From assembly GCA_016946835.1 (NCBI GenBank), contig JACVTC010000103.1:422501-452500 (forward strand): a DNA stretch of 30,000 nucleotides, in the 5' to 3' direction. Positions 1-12,395 of the stretch are shown piece after piece (within the stretch, counting starts at the first letter, position 1; each line of letters starts with the position of its first letter). The position numbers were made by a program, and so were the translations under genes. The stretch is from Neocallimastix lanati (nom. inval.). Lineage: Eukaryota; Neocallimastigomycota; Neocallimastigomycetes; Neocallimastigales; Neocallimastigaceae. Under the pieces are notes generated by a model. That model made no database searches and was not told the origin of the DNA. It worked only from the letters and a program-made list of their open reading frames with translations.

Positions 1-251
1 TATCAATAGAAGATCAACCCATTTTTTCACCTAAGGCTGAACAAGTCAATTCTAAAAAATTTTCAATAAATGGAATGCTGTTTGATATTTTAACTTCTTA
101 CGTAAATATTAAATAAATTAGAAAAACAATACATATATATAATATTAAATATTGTAATAATAATAATAATAATAATTTTCATATTTTTATTAATACTATA
201 AAATTAAAACTAAATTATTTTTAAAAAAAAAAATTTTTTTCTTTTAAAAAT

Positions 252-288
<37 letters not shown>

Positions 289-775
289 ATTAAAAAATTA
301 AAAAAAAAAAAAAAAAAAAAAATAGGAGTATCCTGGTGTTAATTATTCAGTAAATAAATAATTTATATATTATTTAAAAAAAAATACAATAATTTTATAT
401 TAAATAAATAAATAAATAAAAAAAGATAATGAGTAATTAAAATTATATATATATATATATATTTTCAACTAAAAAATCTAATATTCTATTATCTTAAAAT
501 TAATAGTATATGCCAGGAGGTTCATCATGTACATATTTTAATTTTTTTTAAATTTAATAGAGATAATAGAAATATAATGATTTAATATAGAGAAGAAAAA
601 TTAATATGTTATATCTATTTCAATATATTTCAATATAATATAGTTCTAGGTGGTGCAGGTATATAATAAAACAAAATAGATATCAACAATATTACCATAT
701 AATAAAAATACTTTAAAATATTACAGATATATATATATATATATTTTACTAAAAAATTATAATTAAATATATATA

Positions 776-843
<68 letters not shown>

Positions 844-1110
844 AAAGGTATTGTAATAACCAAGCATTCAAAATATCATGATGAAATTTTTAAGTATATT
901 GAAATATTAATTGATAAAAAGTATCCCTACTTTACTTATTTGAATATTTCAATGACAGTAAATATATATATATATATTTATTTATATTTGTATTTATTTT
1001 ATTTATTATGAATTTTATTAATGATATATAAATAGATATACGATGTATAAGTAATACTAATTAAATTTTATTATTTATTGATTTATTAACTATTATATTA
1101 AAAATAATAT

Positions 1111-1144
<34 letters not shown>

Positions 1145-1203
1145 TAGCCATTTGAAAAAGTACATGGAAGCAAGTATGAAATGAAGAAAAAATAATATAT
1201 TTT

Positions 1204-1239
<36 letters not shown>

Positions 1240-2138
1240 TTTCGTTTTGAAAATATATAATAATAATAATTGTATATCTATAAATATTTCAATTGATTAT
1301 ACTCTTAAAAATTAATTAATTAAAAAAAAAAAAAAGATGTGAGAATAATGAGAAAGAAGAAAGTAAGATGGATCAATGCAATTCTGTTATTGGTACTCCA
1401 GGGACTTTTCCATACTATTTCATCTATAATGGTAAAATCCATATTGTATATTTAAATCATGTAGTATCAAATGGTTTAGTGAATAGGATTACCATTAATA
1501 TGGATAGTGAGGCTTTTCTAAATGATTCAGAACTTCGTAAAGTTTTTAAATCAGATACCTATAATTGCAATTACTCCGCTAGTTATGATCATAACAGAAT
1601 AGCGTACTATGATCAATTTAGATTAGAATTTCCATTGAGTCATAATGAAACTATTATATTAAAATCTATGAGAGATTATCATGGAGGTTTCAATGAGAAA
1701 CAAACCAATAAAAAAGTTTGTTCTATCTATGATGAATACTTAAAAGATGCAAAACCAATTCAAGTAAGTCTTGTTATTTTTCTTTTTTTTTTATTTAAAT
1801 TATATATATTTACATATATATAACATTTAACATTTAAATCTTGTATAAAAATAATAAGAATAATAAAATCTAATTATATATTCATTATTACTATTAATAT
1901 AATTATAAATTATAAAATTTCTTTAAATATATTAACAAAAAAAAATTTAATTATTGTTTAGTTTCCATATAACGTATTGTAAATATTAATAAAAGGATTA
2001 TAATTATATTGATATAATTAATTAAAATAATGAACTATTAAAGATTTATTAATATAATAATTAATAAATTTAAAAATTTTCATTAATATTATAATATTAT
2101 ATATATTAAAATTAAAAAAATAAAAAAAATAAAAAAAT

Positions 2139-2184
<46 letters not shown>

Positions 2185-2571
2185 AAAGTATGGAAATTAA
2201 CGAATTTGAAAATAAATCACCCATTTCCTTACTTTTAGCAAATCTCTACTATAAACAAAATATTACCTATCAAAGAACATTTAAAGATATTGTTAATGAA
2301 TGCTGTGATATTATTGATGATAGTTTTTTACCCTATTGTAAAAAAAATTCAAAAATTAAAATTGAAGTGAGTGAATGTCATGAAGGAATTGATACAATGG
2401 ATATTATATATAAAAATTGTAAGTTGGAAGAGAATGACAATTTGCCAAGAACGGTGGAATGTCCCTATATTTCTCATGAAAATTATAAAGGGTTAATTGT
2501 AGAAGTCTTTACACTTTTATCTTTTATTATTGAAATTTTCTTCTTTATGATTATTATAAAGTAAATTATAC

Positions 2572-2617
<46 letters not shown>

Positions 2618-2940
2618 ATTAATAGTAACATCAATAATAGTCAAAAAAGCAAATATATTTATATATATATATTATTTTTTAAAAATAATAATGATCATTT
2701 TACCAATATTATTATTTAACCTATACAATTTTTTTTTTTTTTCATTCAATAATATTACTATATTTATTGATGATAATGTAGGAATAGAAATCAAAGGAGT
2801 ATGGTTTTAGCTGGTTTTAAATTTATCATCTCCTTATTATTATCAAGTATCATATTAGATCTTTCAGCTTATTTTTGGATAGGAAAAAATTCAAAATCAA
2901 AATGTATTTTAAAAATTTGGTCAATGATTGTTGGTGTAAG

Positions 2941-3000
<60 letters not shown>

Positions 3001-4522
3001 AAAACAATACAAAAATAAAAATAGAAATAAAAGTAGAAATAAAAATAAAATAAATAATAGAAATTTAAAATATAAAGTACCGATTGAATAAAATAAAAAA
3101 AAAGAAGGTCAAAGAAAAATAAATATTTATAACTAAAAAAAATATTAATAAAAAAAATTTTTTTTTTTTTTATTTTTTATTTATTTATTTATTTATTTCT
3201 TATAAATATAAATATAAATATTTAAGATTACTGAATTTATATGTTCCTATTCTATAAAATCGGAATTTATTATATCGATATATCATAATTCCCATATCAC
3301 AAACTCAAAATATACCATCAAAAATTATTTATTCTATGTTATTTCCGTGCTTATAGAATTTATATTGTTAGTTGTATGGAGTTTCACACATGAAGGACTG
3401 ATCAAAAAATCACGTTATATCAACGGGGTAGGATATTATGAATATGAAACCTGTTCAAATGGAAACGAGACAATTTTAGGATATATTTTTGTTATTGTTT
3501 TTATAATATCAGCATCATCAATTTTTATAGCCTTTAGAGGAAGAAATAGTAAATTTTTTTAATTAGTTTAATAATTTGTTTTTAATACAATTCAAAAATA
3601 TTTTTAATTATTATTATTACTATTATAATTACTAATGCTTTTTCTTTTTCTTTTTTTCTTTTTTTTTTTATATTAATAATAGTTCCAAATGAATTCAATT
3701 ATGTAAATATATAAAAAAAAAAATTCTTTTAATTTATTCCTTATTTCAAACAAATAAATATTTATTATTATTAATAATTTATATATTTATATTTATATGA
3801 ATAAAAATATTTAATATTATAATATATATTTAACATAGTCAAAGAAAATATTCTTTACATCCTTAATATCTATTGTATTGGTAATTATTAAAAATAAACA
3901 ATTTTAATAAATTTTATTAATATTAATTTTATTTATTTATTTTTTTTAATAACTTTAAAAATATATATATATATGTTCTTATAACTATATATAACTATAA
4001 ATATTTTATTTATGAATTTAAAAATAGTTATTACTATGCTATATTACTGTGGTTGTGGATATTGAAAGAAATGTTGCTTATATGTACTTTTTAGCCTTAA
4101 TTCTTATTATTACATTAATGATCAATATTACGTTTATTGGATCTAATGTATTAACCTATCTACATATAAGTGAAGAAACCCACTTCACCATTATGATTGA
4201 TGGTAAAAGTAAATTAGGGGAAGGAGAAGGGTCAAGTAACACCAGGAGTGAAATGAATACTAAAAATATTATGATTATAAGAAATACAGGAAATAATGGA
4301 AATAATAGCAGTTATATTCCTGTTAAAAGTAATGAAACATACAGTGAATACAACGAAGCCAATAATTACAATGCAAATGGAGGTTACACTGACAATTACG
4401 GAATTAGCGAATATAATGATAATGAATATTATATTAATGAAACTTCACAACCTTATGGTGTGTATAATCAAGATAATAAAAAAGACAATTATAATGAATA
4501 TAACAAATATTATGACCACTAA
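1..4522 (+). CDS. Class C GPCR-like receptor with N-terminal solute-binding domain, 5'-partial
   Basis: Exons read by hand: 1-101, 326-349, 507-528, 644-658, 848-957, 1148-1173, 1337-1763, 1962-1978, 2189-2560, 2782-2935, 3227-3548, 3683-3702, 3839-3880 and 4028-4522. They close in one frame (first full codon at 3) and give 714 residues to the TAA. The first six exons are the C-terminal lobe of a family 1 extracellular solute-binding fold (GMLFDILTSY, YMPGGSS, GGAGIVITK, PFEKVHG). A Cys-containing ectodomain follows (1337-2488), then seven hydrophobic segments: TM1 about 2490-2560, TM2 2801-2884, TM3 across 2911-2935/3227-3280, TM4 3329-3382, TM5 3473-3535, TM6 across 3848-3880/4028-4060, TM7 4079-4150. 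The joined RNIPNEFNYSKKI before TM6 resembles the class C intracellular-loop-3 motif. A cytoplasmic tail of about 118 residues rich in Asn, Tyr and Gly ends the protein. Expected role: plasma-membrane sensor of an extracellular ligand, perhaps a sugar or other nutrient; the ligand is unknown. The N-terminus lies off the left edge. Confidence 0.85.
659..847 (+). repeat. (AAAT)n microsatellite filling a receptor intron
   Basis: The intron between the 15-nt exon 644-658 and the exon at 848 is largely AT repeats. A perfect AAAT tetranucleotide array runs from about 777 to 842, right up to the acceptor, which therefore lacks a pyrimidine tract. Reverse-strand reading frames across it are repeat artefacts. 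Confidence 0.85.
2572..2616. repeat. (ATT)n microsatellite in receptor intron
   Basis: Perfect trinucleotide array of about 15 units, 11 bases after the splice donor at 2561 and inside the intron that separates TM1 from TM2. Confidence 0.9.
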
Positions 4523-4598
4523 GGATTATCATAATCAATATGATTTTAATATAGAATATTACAGTAAAAGCAAATATGAATAGTAGATATAATTATTA

Positions 4599-4704
<106 letters not shown>

Positions 4705-4764
4705 TTTTTATTGATAATATATATGATTAAAGAAAATTATCTTTAAATTATTTAAATTTATTTA

Positions 4765-4795
<31 letters not shown>

Positions 4796-5293
4796 CATAT
4801 TATATATATAATATTTTTTACTATCTTTTTTTTTTTTTTTTTTTTTATAAAAATTATAATTCACTTAAAAAAATAATTAATCAATTAATTTTGGTACTTA
4901 TAATTATGGAATTTTAAAATATTTATTTATTTACTAATATATTAATAAAATATTTATATATATAAATATATATAAACTTTTAGCATATTAATAAAATATT
5001 TATATATCAGCTTTTTTTTTTTTTATATCCAATTTTATTTTCTTATTTTATTGAAGTTAAGGGTATATGTTTTTTCAGGTGTGATGTATAAATATACATT
5101 TATATATATTATTAACTTAAATGTGTTCTTAACTATAAATGTATGGAATATAACAACTTTATTTTTATATTAAATTTGTAACATATTCACTATGTTATAA
5201 AATATTTCATTATCAATCATCATTTTAATTCTTTATAATTATAAACAATAAATAATCCACAATTTTCAAATTCTTTTAAAAAAAAAAAAAAAA

Positions 5294-5296
<3 letters not shown>

Positions 5297-5343
<47 letters not shown>
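5297..5343. repeat. (AAT)n microsatellite next to the left LTR
   Basis: Poly-A followed by about 15 AAT units, ending about 24 bases before the 5' end of the left LTR. Confidence 0.9.
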
Positions 5344-5344
<1 letters not shown>

Positions 5345-5366
5345 TGTTAGAAAAAAAGAGAGATTT

Positions 5367-5493
5367 TGGCATGTATTATTTATATAATTGAAATAAATTT
5401 AATTAAAATATATTTTCTTTGTTTTCTCATTGTATTACATTTCATTATTTAAATTTATTATATGAAACTTCATTATATTTGACACAAGCCACA
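5367..5493 (+). repeat. Left LTR of copia element
   Basis: Starts TGGCATG, ends ACAAGCCACA, 127 bp. It aligns along its length to 8604-8730 with roughly a dozen substitutions and small indels by eye. A long shared block is ATTACATTTCATTATTTAAA. Confidence 0.85.
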
Positions 5494-5639
5494 ATTATTC
5501 ATAGATTTTGTAAATTGCAATTATCTTATTTAATTTTATATTTAATAAAATAAAGCTTTAATAATTTAATTCTTAAATCTGCTTTCTCGTTTATACTAGT
5601 CGCAACAAAAGGAACACCGAATTTTTTCACTTAAGAATG

Positions 5640-6440
5640 AAGAAAGTCTTAAAGAAAGAAATTTTGATAGTGTCTGATACGAAAAGATTTACAATAAACT
5701 CAAATAAATATGAAAAAAAAAAAACTTTACTGTTTTATTGAATCTGACTACGTAACCATTTTCGAGTCCGTAAATCATACTGGTGATGATCTTGTTAAAT
5801 AGCTTAGCTCAAAGACCTTGAAGCCAAGGAACCTCCTGCTGACTCCATCATCCTGAACAACATTACGTTAGTCACCCATGAAAAGGTGAAAGGATGTAAA
5901 TGTCCATTTAAATTTATGAAAAAATTAAAGAAGGAATTCGATAAGAAAGAATTCGATAAGAAAGAATTCACACTCCCTCTCAAAATAAATTTTTTTATTT
6001 TATAAAAATTTTATTTTTGAAAATTAGTTATTTTGTTTCCATTAATGTTTTTTAGTTAATGATTCGATAAGAAGGAATTCGATAAGAAGGAATCTGCAGA
6101 TGTTAGATACTGGTTAAGCCAAATGTACACTTTAAAATTGAAGAATTTTTAATGACAGTATGGCCCTTTTTGAAGAAGAAAAAATTAAAGAAAAAAAAAT
6201 TCTTAACAACAAAGGCTTACAAATTAGGTAATCTTGAAAAAATCAAGATTATTTACAATGTATGTCCAAAAATGATTAAAGAGAAAATAAATCTTGAGGG
6301 AGATGAAAAACCCGAAGAATTTTTGGAATATATCCGCAGAAAAATTTCGGTTTTCTCATATGTATTAAACGAAGGAATCATCAAATGGAAAATATATCAC
6401 AACTTCAATAATGTATTTACTATTCCAATTATATAAACAG
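5640..6440 (+). pseudogene. Copia Gag pseudogene
   Basis: Reading across frameshifts gives pieces such as ILNNITLVTHEKVKGCKC, FMKKLKKEFDKKEFDKKEF, ADVRYWLSQMYTLKLKNF and, in the open stretch 6152-6436, NLEKIKIIYNVCPKMIKEK and EEFLEYIRRKISVFSYVLNE. The pattern of a short helical protein with a W/L-rich core followed by a K/E-rich helix fits the UBN2-like Gag of Ty1/copia elements. The 94-residue open frame is a fragment of this Gag, not a separate gene: its start codon falls inside the homology and its first residues result from a frame slip. A segment of about 90 bases (5970-6060) flanked by 15-bp repeats interrupts the frame. Confidence 0.65.
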
Positions 6441-6541
6441 TAACCTATTATATGAAATAAGATTAGCCAGATCAGGATATGTTGCTGAATTTTATTTAAT
6501 CAATATGGTTCAACCTTACTACTTTTTAAGATACGGTAATA

Positions 6542-6577
<36 letters not shown>

Positions 6578-6846
6578 AATATGCTATTGAAAGATATACT
6601 CCATAAAATACATTCAGTTATAGAGAAGCAGTCATTGATGAACATCAACCCGTAAAGCATCACCATACAGTAAATAACAATATACTGAAATTTTGAAATT
6701 GAAACACTACCGATTCACAAGTTTTCCCAAAAAAAAAAAATGATGTTCACTCTACTCTAGAATGAATGACAATGACACCTCCTATTATTTCCGAATCTCC
6801 AAAAAAAAAAACCCACTTCGATACGCATGACATGACATGACATACA

Positions 6847-6890
<44 letters not shown>

Positions 6891-7223
6891 AATCAAAACG
6901 ACTAGAACAAATTAATATAAACAATGATCAAGAGATTATTGATCTAAAATGACTATTTCAAATGATTATTCTAAATATGATTTCCAATAACTTTACAAAA
7001 GAAGGTAATTACGAAAGACAACACAAATAAAGAATCTTTCATACGATTTACAAGATAATATGGAAGATATAATTTTCATAACTATCATTCATTCAAGTTA
7101 ATCTCTAAGTCAATAATTTTCAGTATTAACCAAAACAACCTTAATAGAAGACATAGAATGGACTCATGTTTTACCAATTTAAAAACAAAAATGAAGATTA
7201 ACTTACTTACTTAATCCATCCAC

Positions 7224-7254
<31 letters not shown>

Positions 7255-7551
7255 AATGAAGATATAATATATTTCATATTAAAAAAAATCCAATGAAGAT
7301 ATAACATATTTCATATTAAAAAAAAAAAATCCAATTATATAATGGTCAATATATATTCAATGAACCAACCAAACAAAAAACATGATGATCCAAACTCTAC
7401 AGAAAAATTTATCAATTCAGACAACTGATAATTTGAAAAAAAATATATATATATATATATATAAACCAGACGAATTACATCATCACTATTCCTTCCTGTG
7501 AAGAGACCAAGAATCTCCACTTATCAACGAAGAATCTAAGAAGCATAATCC

Positions 7552-7600
<49 letters not shown>

Positions 7601-7779
7601 ACACATAGAAATCTCAAACTATATATTAAACTTGACAACTCCACTTACATTCAATGATGCGATGTAAACACATGGGAAAGGACAAAGAACCATGGCTTGG
7701 CTTAGAGAAGTCATTAATAGTGGAATTAAAAAAAAAAAAACCTCTATACCAACAATATCATGACTTTTGTTAAAAAATC

Positions 7780-7962
7780 TTTCCCCCCCTCCCTCCTCCA
7801 GGAAAGAAACCAATCTCTACAAAAATGGATTTTCAATATAAAAAATTGATGGAGATATAATAACATTTCAAAATACAAAACTAGGTTAGTAATCAGAGGT
7901 TTTCAGTCAGGTAAGAGGTATCGATGATGAGTTAGCGTTCTCTCCTACTTTAAACATAGATA

Positions 7963-8001
<39 letters not shown>

Positions 8002-8095
8002 TTTTTTTTTTAGCATTGGCCTGCAAGAATAAATGAAATATCCATCAACTTAGATGTAAAAAGTCGTCTACCTTAAATGCAAAGCCTGGATAAAA
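7780..8095 (+). pseudogene. Copia reverse transcriptase fragments
   Basis: Across frameshifts, the plus strand reads PPGKKPISTK then WIFNIK, YKTRLVIRGFQSGK, GIDDELAFSPTLNIDSV and, after an A-run, LACKNK-stop-NIHQL and DVKSRLP. These match in order the start of the copia reverse transcriptase (LPPGKKAIGCKWVFKIK, YKARLVARGF, GIDYxETFSPV, WxIHQxDVKxAFL). The catalytic YVDD box was not found, so the domain is truncated as well as frameshifted. Confidence 0.8.
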
Positions 8096-8404
8096 AATAA
8101 ATAAATAAATAAATAAATAAATAAAATAAAATTTTATAAAATAATGATTATATAATTTATTTTATATTATCTCTATTTTATACTATTTATTTTTTATTAA
8201 GCATATAGAAAATTTAAAATAAAATTTATTAGCCCATCCGAATGGGTAAAGAAAAGTGCTCTGGATAAGAAAGCATTATATACGAACGATTTAATATTAA
8301 AAAAAAAAAATAAAATAAAATAAAATAAAATGAAGTAAAATAAATAACAATCAACACGAAATAATATATCAAGTAAAAACTACTATCGAAAATGAAGAAT
8401 TAAA

Positions 8405-8560
8405 TTCAAAACTCAAATATATCAATATATAAAAATTCTATTTTAACAAAAAATAATTTAAAACACAAAAGAATAGCGCTTAAATATATTGAAACTCAAT
8501 ACATGCTTGCAGACGCTCTAACTAAAAAATATTAACGGATCAAAAAATGACAAAATTCAT
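8405..8560 (+). pseudogene. Copia RNase H C-terminal fragment
   Basis: LKYIETQYMLADALTKKY (about 8480-8534) matches the near-terminal RNase H signature of copia polyproteins (IxYIPTxxMLADxLTK). It ends shortly before the right LTR, as in intact elements. Upstream, NSILTKNNLKHKRI fits the preceding stretch where intact elements read KSAIxxxxNPxxHxRTKHI. Confidence 0.8.
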
Positions 8561-8603
8561 AAACATAATTTTTGACAAAACAGAAAATTAAGTTTGAGAG
8601 TTG

Positions 8604-8730
8604 TGACATATATTATTTTATAATTGAAATAAATTAAACTTAAAATATATTTTCTTTTATTTTCTCATGTATTACATTTCATTATTTAAATTTATTATAT
8701 TTAACTTTATTGTATTTTACACAAGCCACA
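8604..8730 (+). repeat. Right LTR of copia element
   Basis: 127 bp, starts TGACAT and ends ACAAGCCACA. It pairs with 5367-5493 and is preceded by the purine-rich AAGTTTGAGAG tract. Confidence 0.85.
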
Positions 8731-9425
8731 ATTAATATATTATACTCATATGTATTTTTTATGATGTATTGGGATTTATTCATTAAATTTATTAAAGTAT
8801 TATTTATTTGTTTATTGTTTATTTAATTTTATTATTAGAATTACATCTATTTAAAAACTCTCTAACGACTTTCTTATACTTTTAAAAGAACACTAACTTA
8901 ACATTTCTTTTACTTCAGAGAATTGTTTTATTTTTATGTTATTTAGTTATAATTAACTATTTAATTAATTATTCTTGTGATTAAAATAAACTATTAAATG
9001 AATATAAGTATTAATAATTATATTTAATAACTATATAAAAATAAATATAAATATAAAATAATAATAATATAATTAAAACATTGATTTATGCTATAAAACT
9101 TATATATTAATTATAAATGTAATAATAATTAGAAATCAAGCCACATATTGAAATTGCTATAAAATCATTAGATTTAAATTTGATTTATGACATTAATTTA
9201 TGTTTGAATAACTATTTTATATTAATTAAGGTTTGAATTTTTCATATTATATCAATAATTTATATAATTTGTGATAATTTATTAAATTATTTCAAATCAA
9301 ATATGGTAATGGAATTCATATTCATATAACAAGATTAAGTTAATCTATTTATAAAATGAAAAGTATATTATTATTCATTCCATAGTATAATGTAAATTAT
9401 AAGATTTTAAAGTATTACAGCAAGC

Positions 9426-9465
<40 letters not shown>

Positions 9466-11610
9466 TCTAATAATTATTATTATATTATTTAGTATAAATA
9501 TATTAATAAATAAATAATTTCAAAAAAAAAAAAAAAATAATAATAATAATAATAATTATTTTGAAAAACAGTTTAACCATTGAAATTAAAAGTTTTTATG
9601 AATTATTAAATATTATTATAATATATATTTTTATTTCCAATGCATGAACTATATTATATAATATATAATTAATGAATAAAGCAATAAAATCAATACTAAT
9701 TATAAACTATTTTTATGTTTGCATATCATTAATTAATGAGTCAAAATAATTATAAAAGGAAATTTTTTTTAATATTAATTTATTATAATAATAATAATAA
9801 ATTAAATAAATATAAAAAAAAAAAAAAAAAAAAAAGATAGAAATGAAATAAAAGAAAAATATATGACATATTACTTAAATAACATATCACTTAAACGTTT
9901 ATAGTAATAATAAAGTGATATGTAGTAAATGTAGTAAAAATTGTTGAATCTATTTTGTTTCAATAAAATCATTAAAACAATAAATATATATATATACAGA
10001 TATAGATATACAGACATAGATATATATATATATATATACATTTTTATTCATTGATTTTGGTTCAATGAATTGTTATTTATAATCTATAATTTTATAGTCT
10101 CTATTAATATTTAATAATTATAATTAAAAATGGATCTTGAAACAAAAAAAAATAACTTTTCTATTTTAAACTTTAAATTATAATAAAATCAAACTTTTTT
10201 TTATTTATTTTTATTAAAGAAAAAGCTGTTTCGGTTTTAGATGTAAAATTTTAAATTTAATTAAATTTTCTATTTATTTATCATCCATTTATCCTTTTAA
10301 TTTAATTTTAATTTAATTTTAATTTAATTTTATTTTAATTTTAATTTTATTCAAAAAAAAATAAAAAAAAAAATTTAAGAAAAGGAAATAAAAAAAAAGG
10401 TTTAAAAAAAAAAAAGGTCAGAAAAAGAAAAAGGCTTTGTATTAATAAATTAATAAATTATAATTAAATAATTTAAAAAAAAAGATTAATATTAATAACA
10501 GGGAAAAAATAAAGTTTTTTTTATATTATTTAATAATATATAATTTTATTTTTATTTTTTTTTCTTTATTATTTTTTTTTTTATTTTTATAATTTAAAAA
10601 AAAAAAAAAAAAAGATCAGGAAGAAAAGTCTTTATACTAATAAATTAATAACTATCATTAATAAAATGAAAAGTATTTTATAAATAATTATAATAAATAA
10701 TAATGAATTATTTAATGATAATTAAATAATTAAAAATATTTTATTTTATTTATATTTATATTTTTAATCATTAAAATTTGATTTAAATTTTTTTTTTAAT
10801 ATCTATTCAAAATCAATGATATTTATCTTAAATTCCCTTTTTATTCTCATTTTAAATGTTCTATTGAAAAAAAAAGAAATTATTTATTCTTTTAAGGCTA
10901 AAATATCACTTTTAAAATCTTTTTTTTATTTTATTTTTTACTTTATTTTATAGGTCAAGGATAGCCTATTTTTATTTCTTAACCCTTTATATATATGTTT
11001 CATTCCTATTTTCTTTTTTTCTTTTATATTTAATCTTAATTTTATATATATATTATATTTTATTTTATTTTATACATTTTTTTTTATTTAATAATCTTTC
11101 AAAATAAAAATAATAAATAAGATTTTTTTTGTTTCTAATTTTTATCATAAATAAAAAAATTAAATTAATAAAATAAATTTTTAATTTTTTATTTTTTCAT
11201 TTTTCTTTTGATTTAAAAAAATTTTTTTTTTTTTATTATTTATTATTATTTCAAAAAGGTTTTCAACTAATCAAAATTTTTATATTATTTTATTTTTTAT
11301 TTTATTTAAAATTTAAATATTAGATTATCTCTTAATAAAATATTTTTTTCTCTCTTTCTAATTGAACTATTATATTTAAATGAATGAATGAAATAAAAAA
11401 TAATTTAATAATAATATTATTAATTATTTCTTTTTTCTTTCTTTCTTTCTTTTTATTATTTTCTTTCTTTTAAATTATTAACATTTAATGTCTTTTCATG
11501 AATAAAAGAAAAAAAATTTTTTATTTTTATTTTTATTAAATGAAGAGATGATAAATTATTTTTTAAAGTTGAAACACAAAAAAAATTGAAATCATCCTTC
11601 AATTAAAGAT

Positions 11611-11653
<43 letters not shown>

Positions 11654-11695
11654 AATGAACAGATTTATTAATTAATTAATTAATTAAAAATATTT

Positions 11696-11732
<37 letters not shown>

Positions 11733-12356
11733 CATGAAAATATAATTAGAATAGATGATTCTCTTTTTTTTTTTTTTTTTATTTATTTTTTTTAAATTCA
11801 TCTCTATTGATGTTTTTTTTTTTTTTTTTTTTTGAAATATTTTCAGCATTACTTTATATTCTCTTTATTAATATTATTTTAGATATAAACAGACATTTTA
11901 TAGATAATGTAAAAGAAAAAATTTAAAAGAATAAAATGAATAAAAAGCTAATTTTTTTTTTATATTCCATTTCATTATTTTATATATAATTTAAAAAGGT
12001 TTTTCTATTATTTTTCTGATTAAGATAATATTTATTTAAATTTAAAATTTATTGAACCTTTTTTTGTTAAAAAAAAAGGAAAAAGAGAAAAAAAAATTTT
12101 TTTTTTTTAATAAATTACTCATTCATTGGATAATCATTAATAATAATTAAAATCTAATAAAAAGGAAAAAAAGAAAAAAAAAAAAAAAAAAGATTAACTA
12201 ATTAAGATAAAATATAAATTTATGTAAAAATATATATATATATATACATTATTTTTTAAACTAATAATTGAATTAAAAATATATATATAAATATATTTAA
12301 AATACAAAAATTCATTTTTATATATATATATTTTTCAAATTATATTTAAATTTCAT

Positions 12357-12395
<39 letters not shown>

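Larger units (their letters stand above)
5367..8730 (+). mobile_element. Degenerate Ty1/copia LTR retrotransposon
   Basis: Two direct repeats of 127 bp, each beginning TG and ending CCACA, bound a 3.36-kb segment. Between them, in the order gag - (protease/integrase region not recognised) - reverse transcriptase - RNase H, are frameshifted fragments with copia-family signatures. A purine-rich stretch (AAGTTTGAGAG) precedes the right LTR, as expected for a polypurine tract. No matching target-site duplication was seen: the five flanking bases are GATTT on the left and ATTAA on the right. Long A-runs (for example 6847-6889 and 7552-7597) interrupt the body. The element cannot encode functional proteins. 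Confidence 0.85.

Noticed and set aside
630-863. Reverse-strand hydrophobic frame (Ile/Tyr/Leu repeats)
   Set aside because: Product of the (AAAT)n and (AT)n intron repeats; the plus strand carries conserved receptor exons here.
6152-6436. 94-residue frame as an independent gene
   Set aside because: Its middle part continues the copia Gag homology that starts upstream in other frames, and it lies between paired LTRs.
7335-7813. Two short reverse-strand frames
   Set aside because: They lie inside the decayed copia body, contain homopolymer-derived runs, and oppose the plus-strand reverse transcriptase homology.
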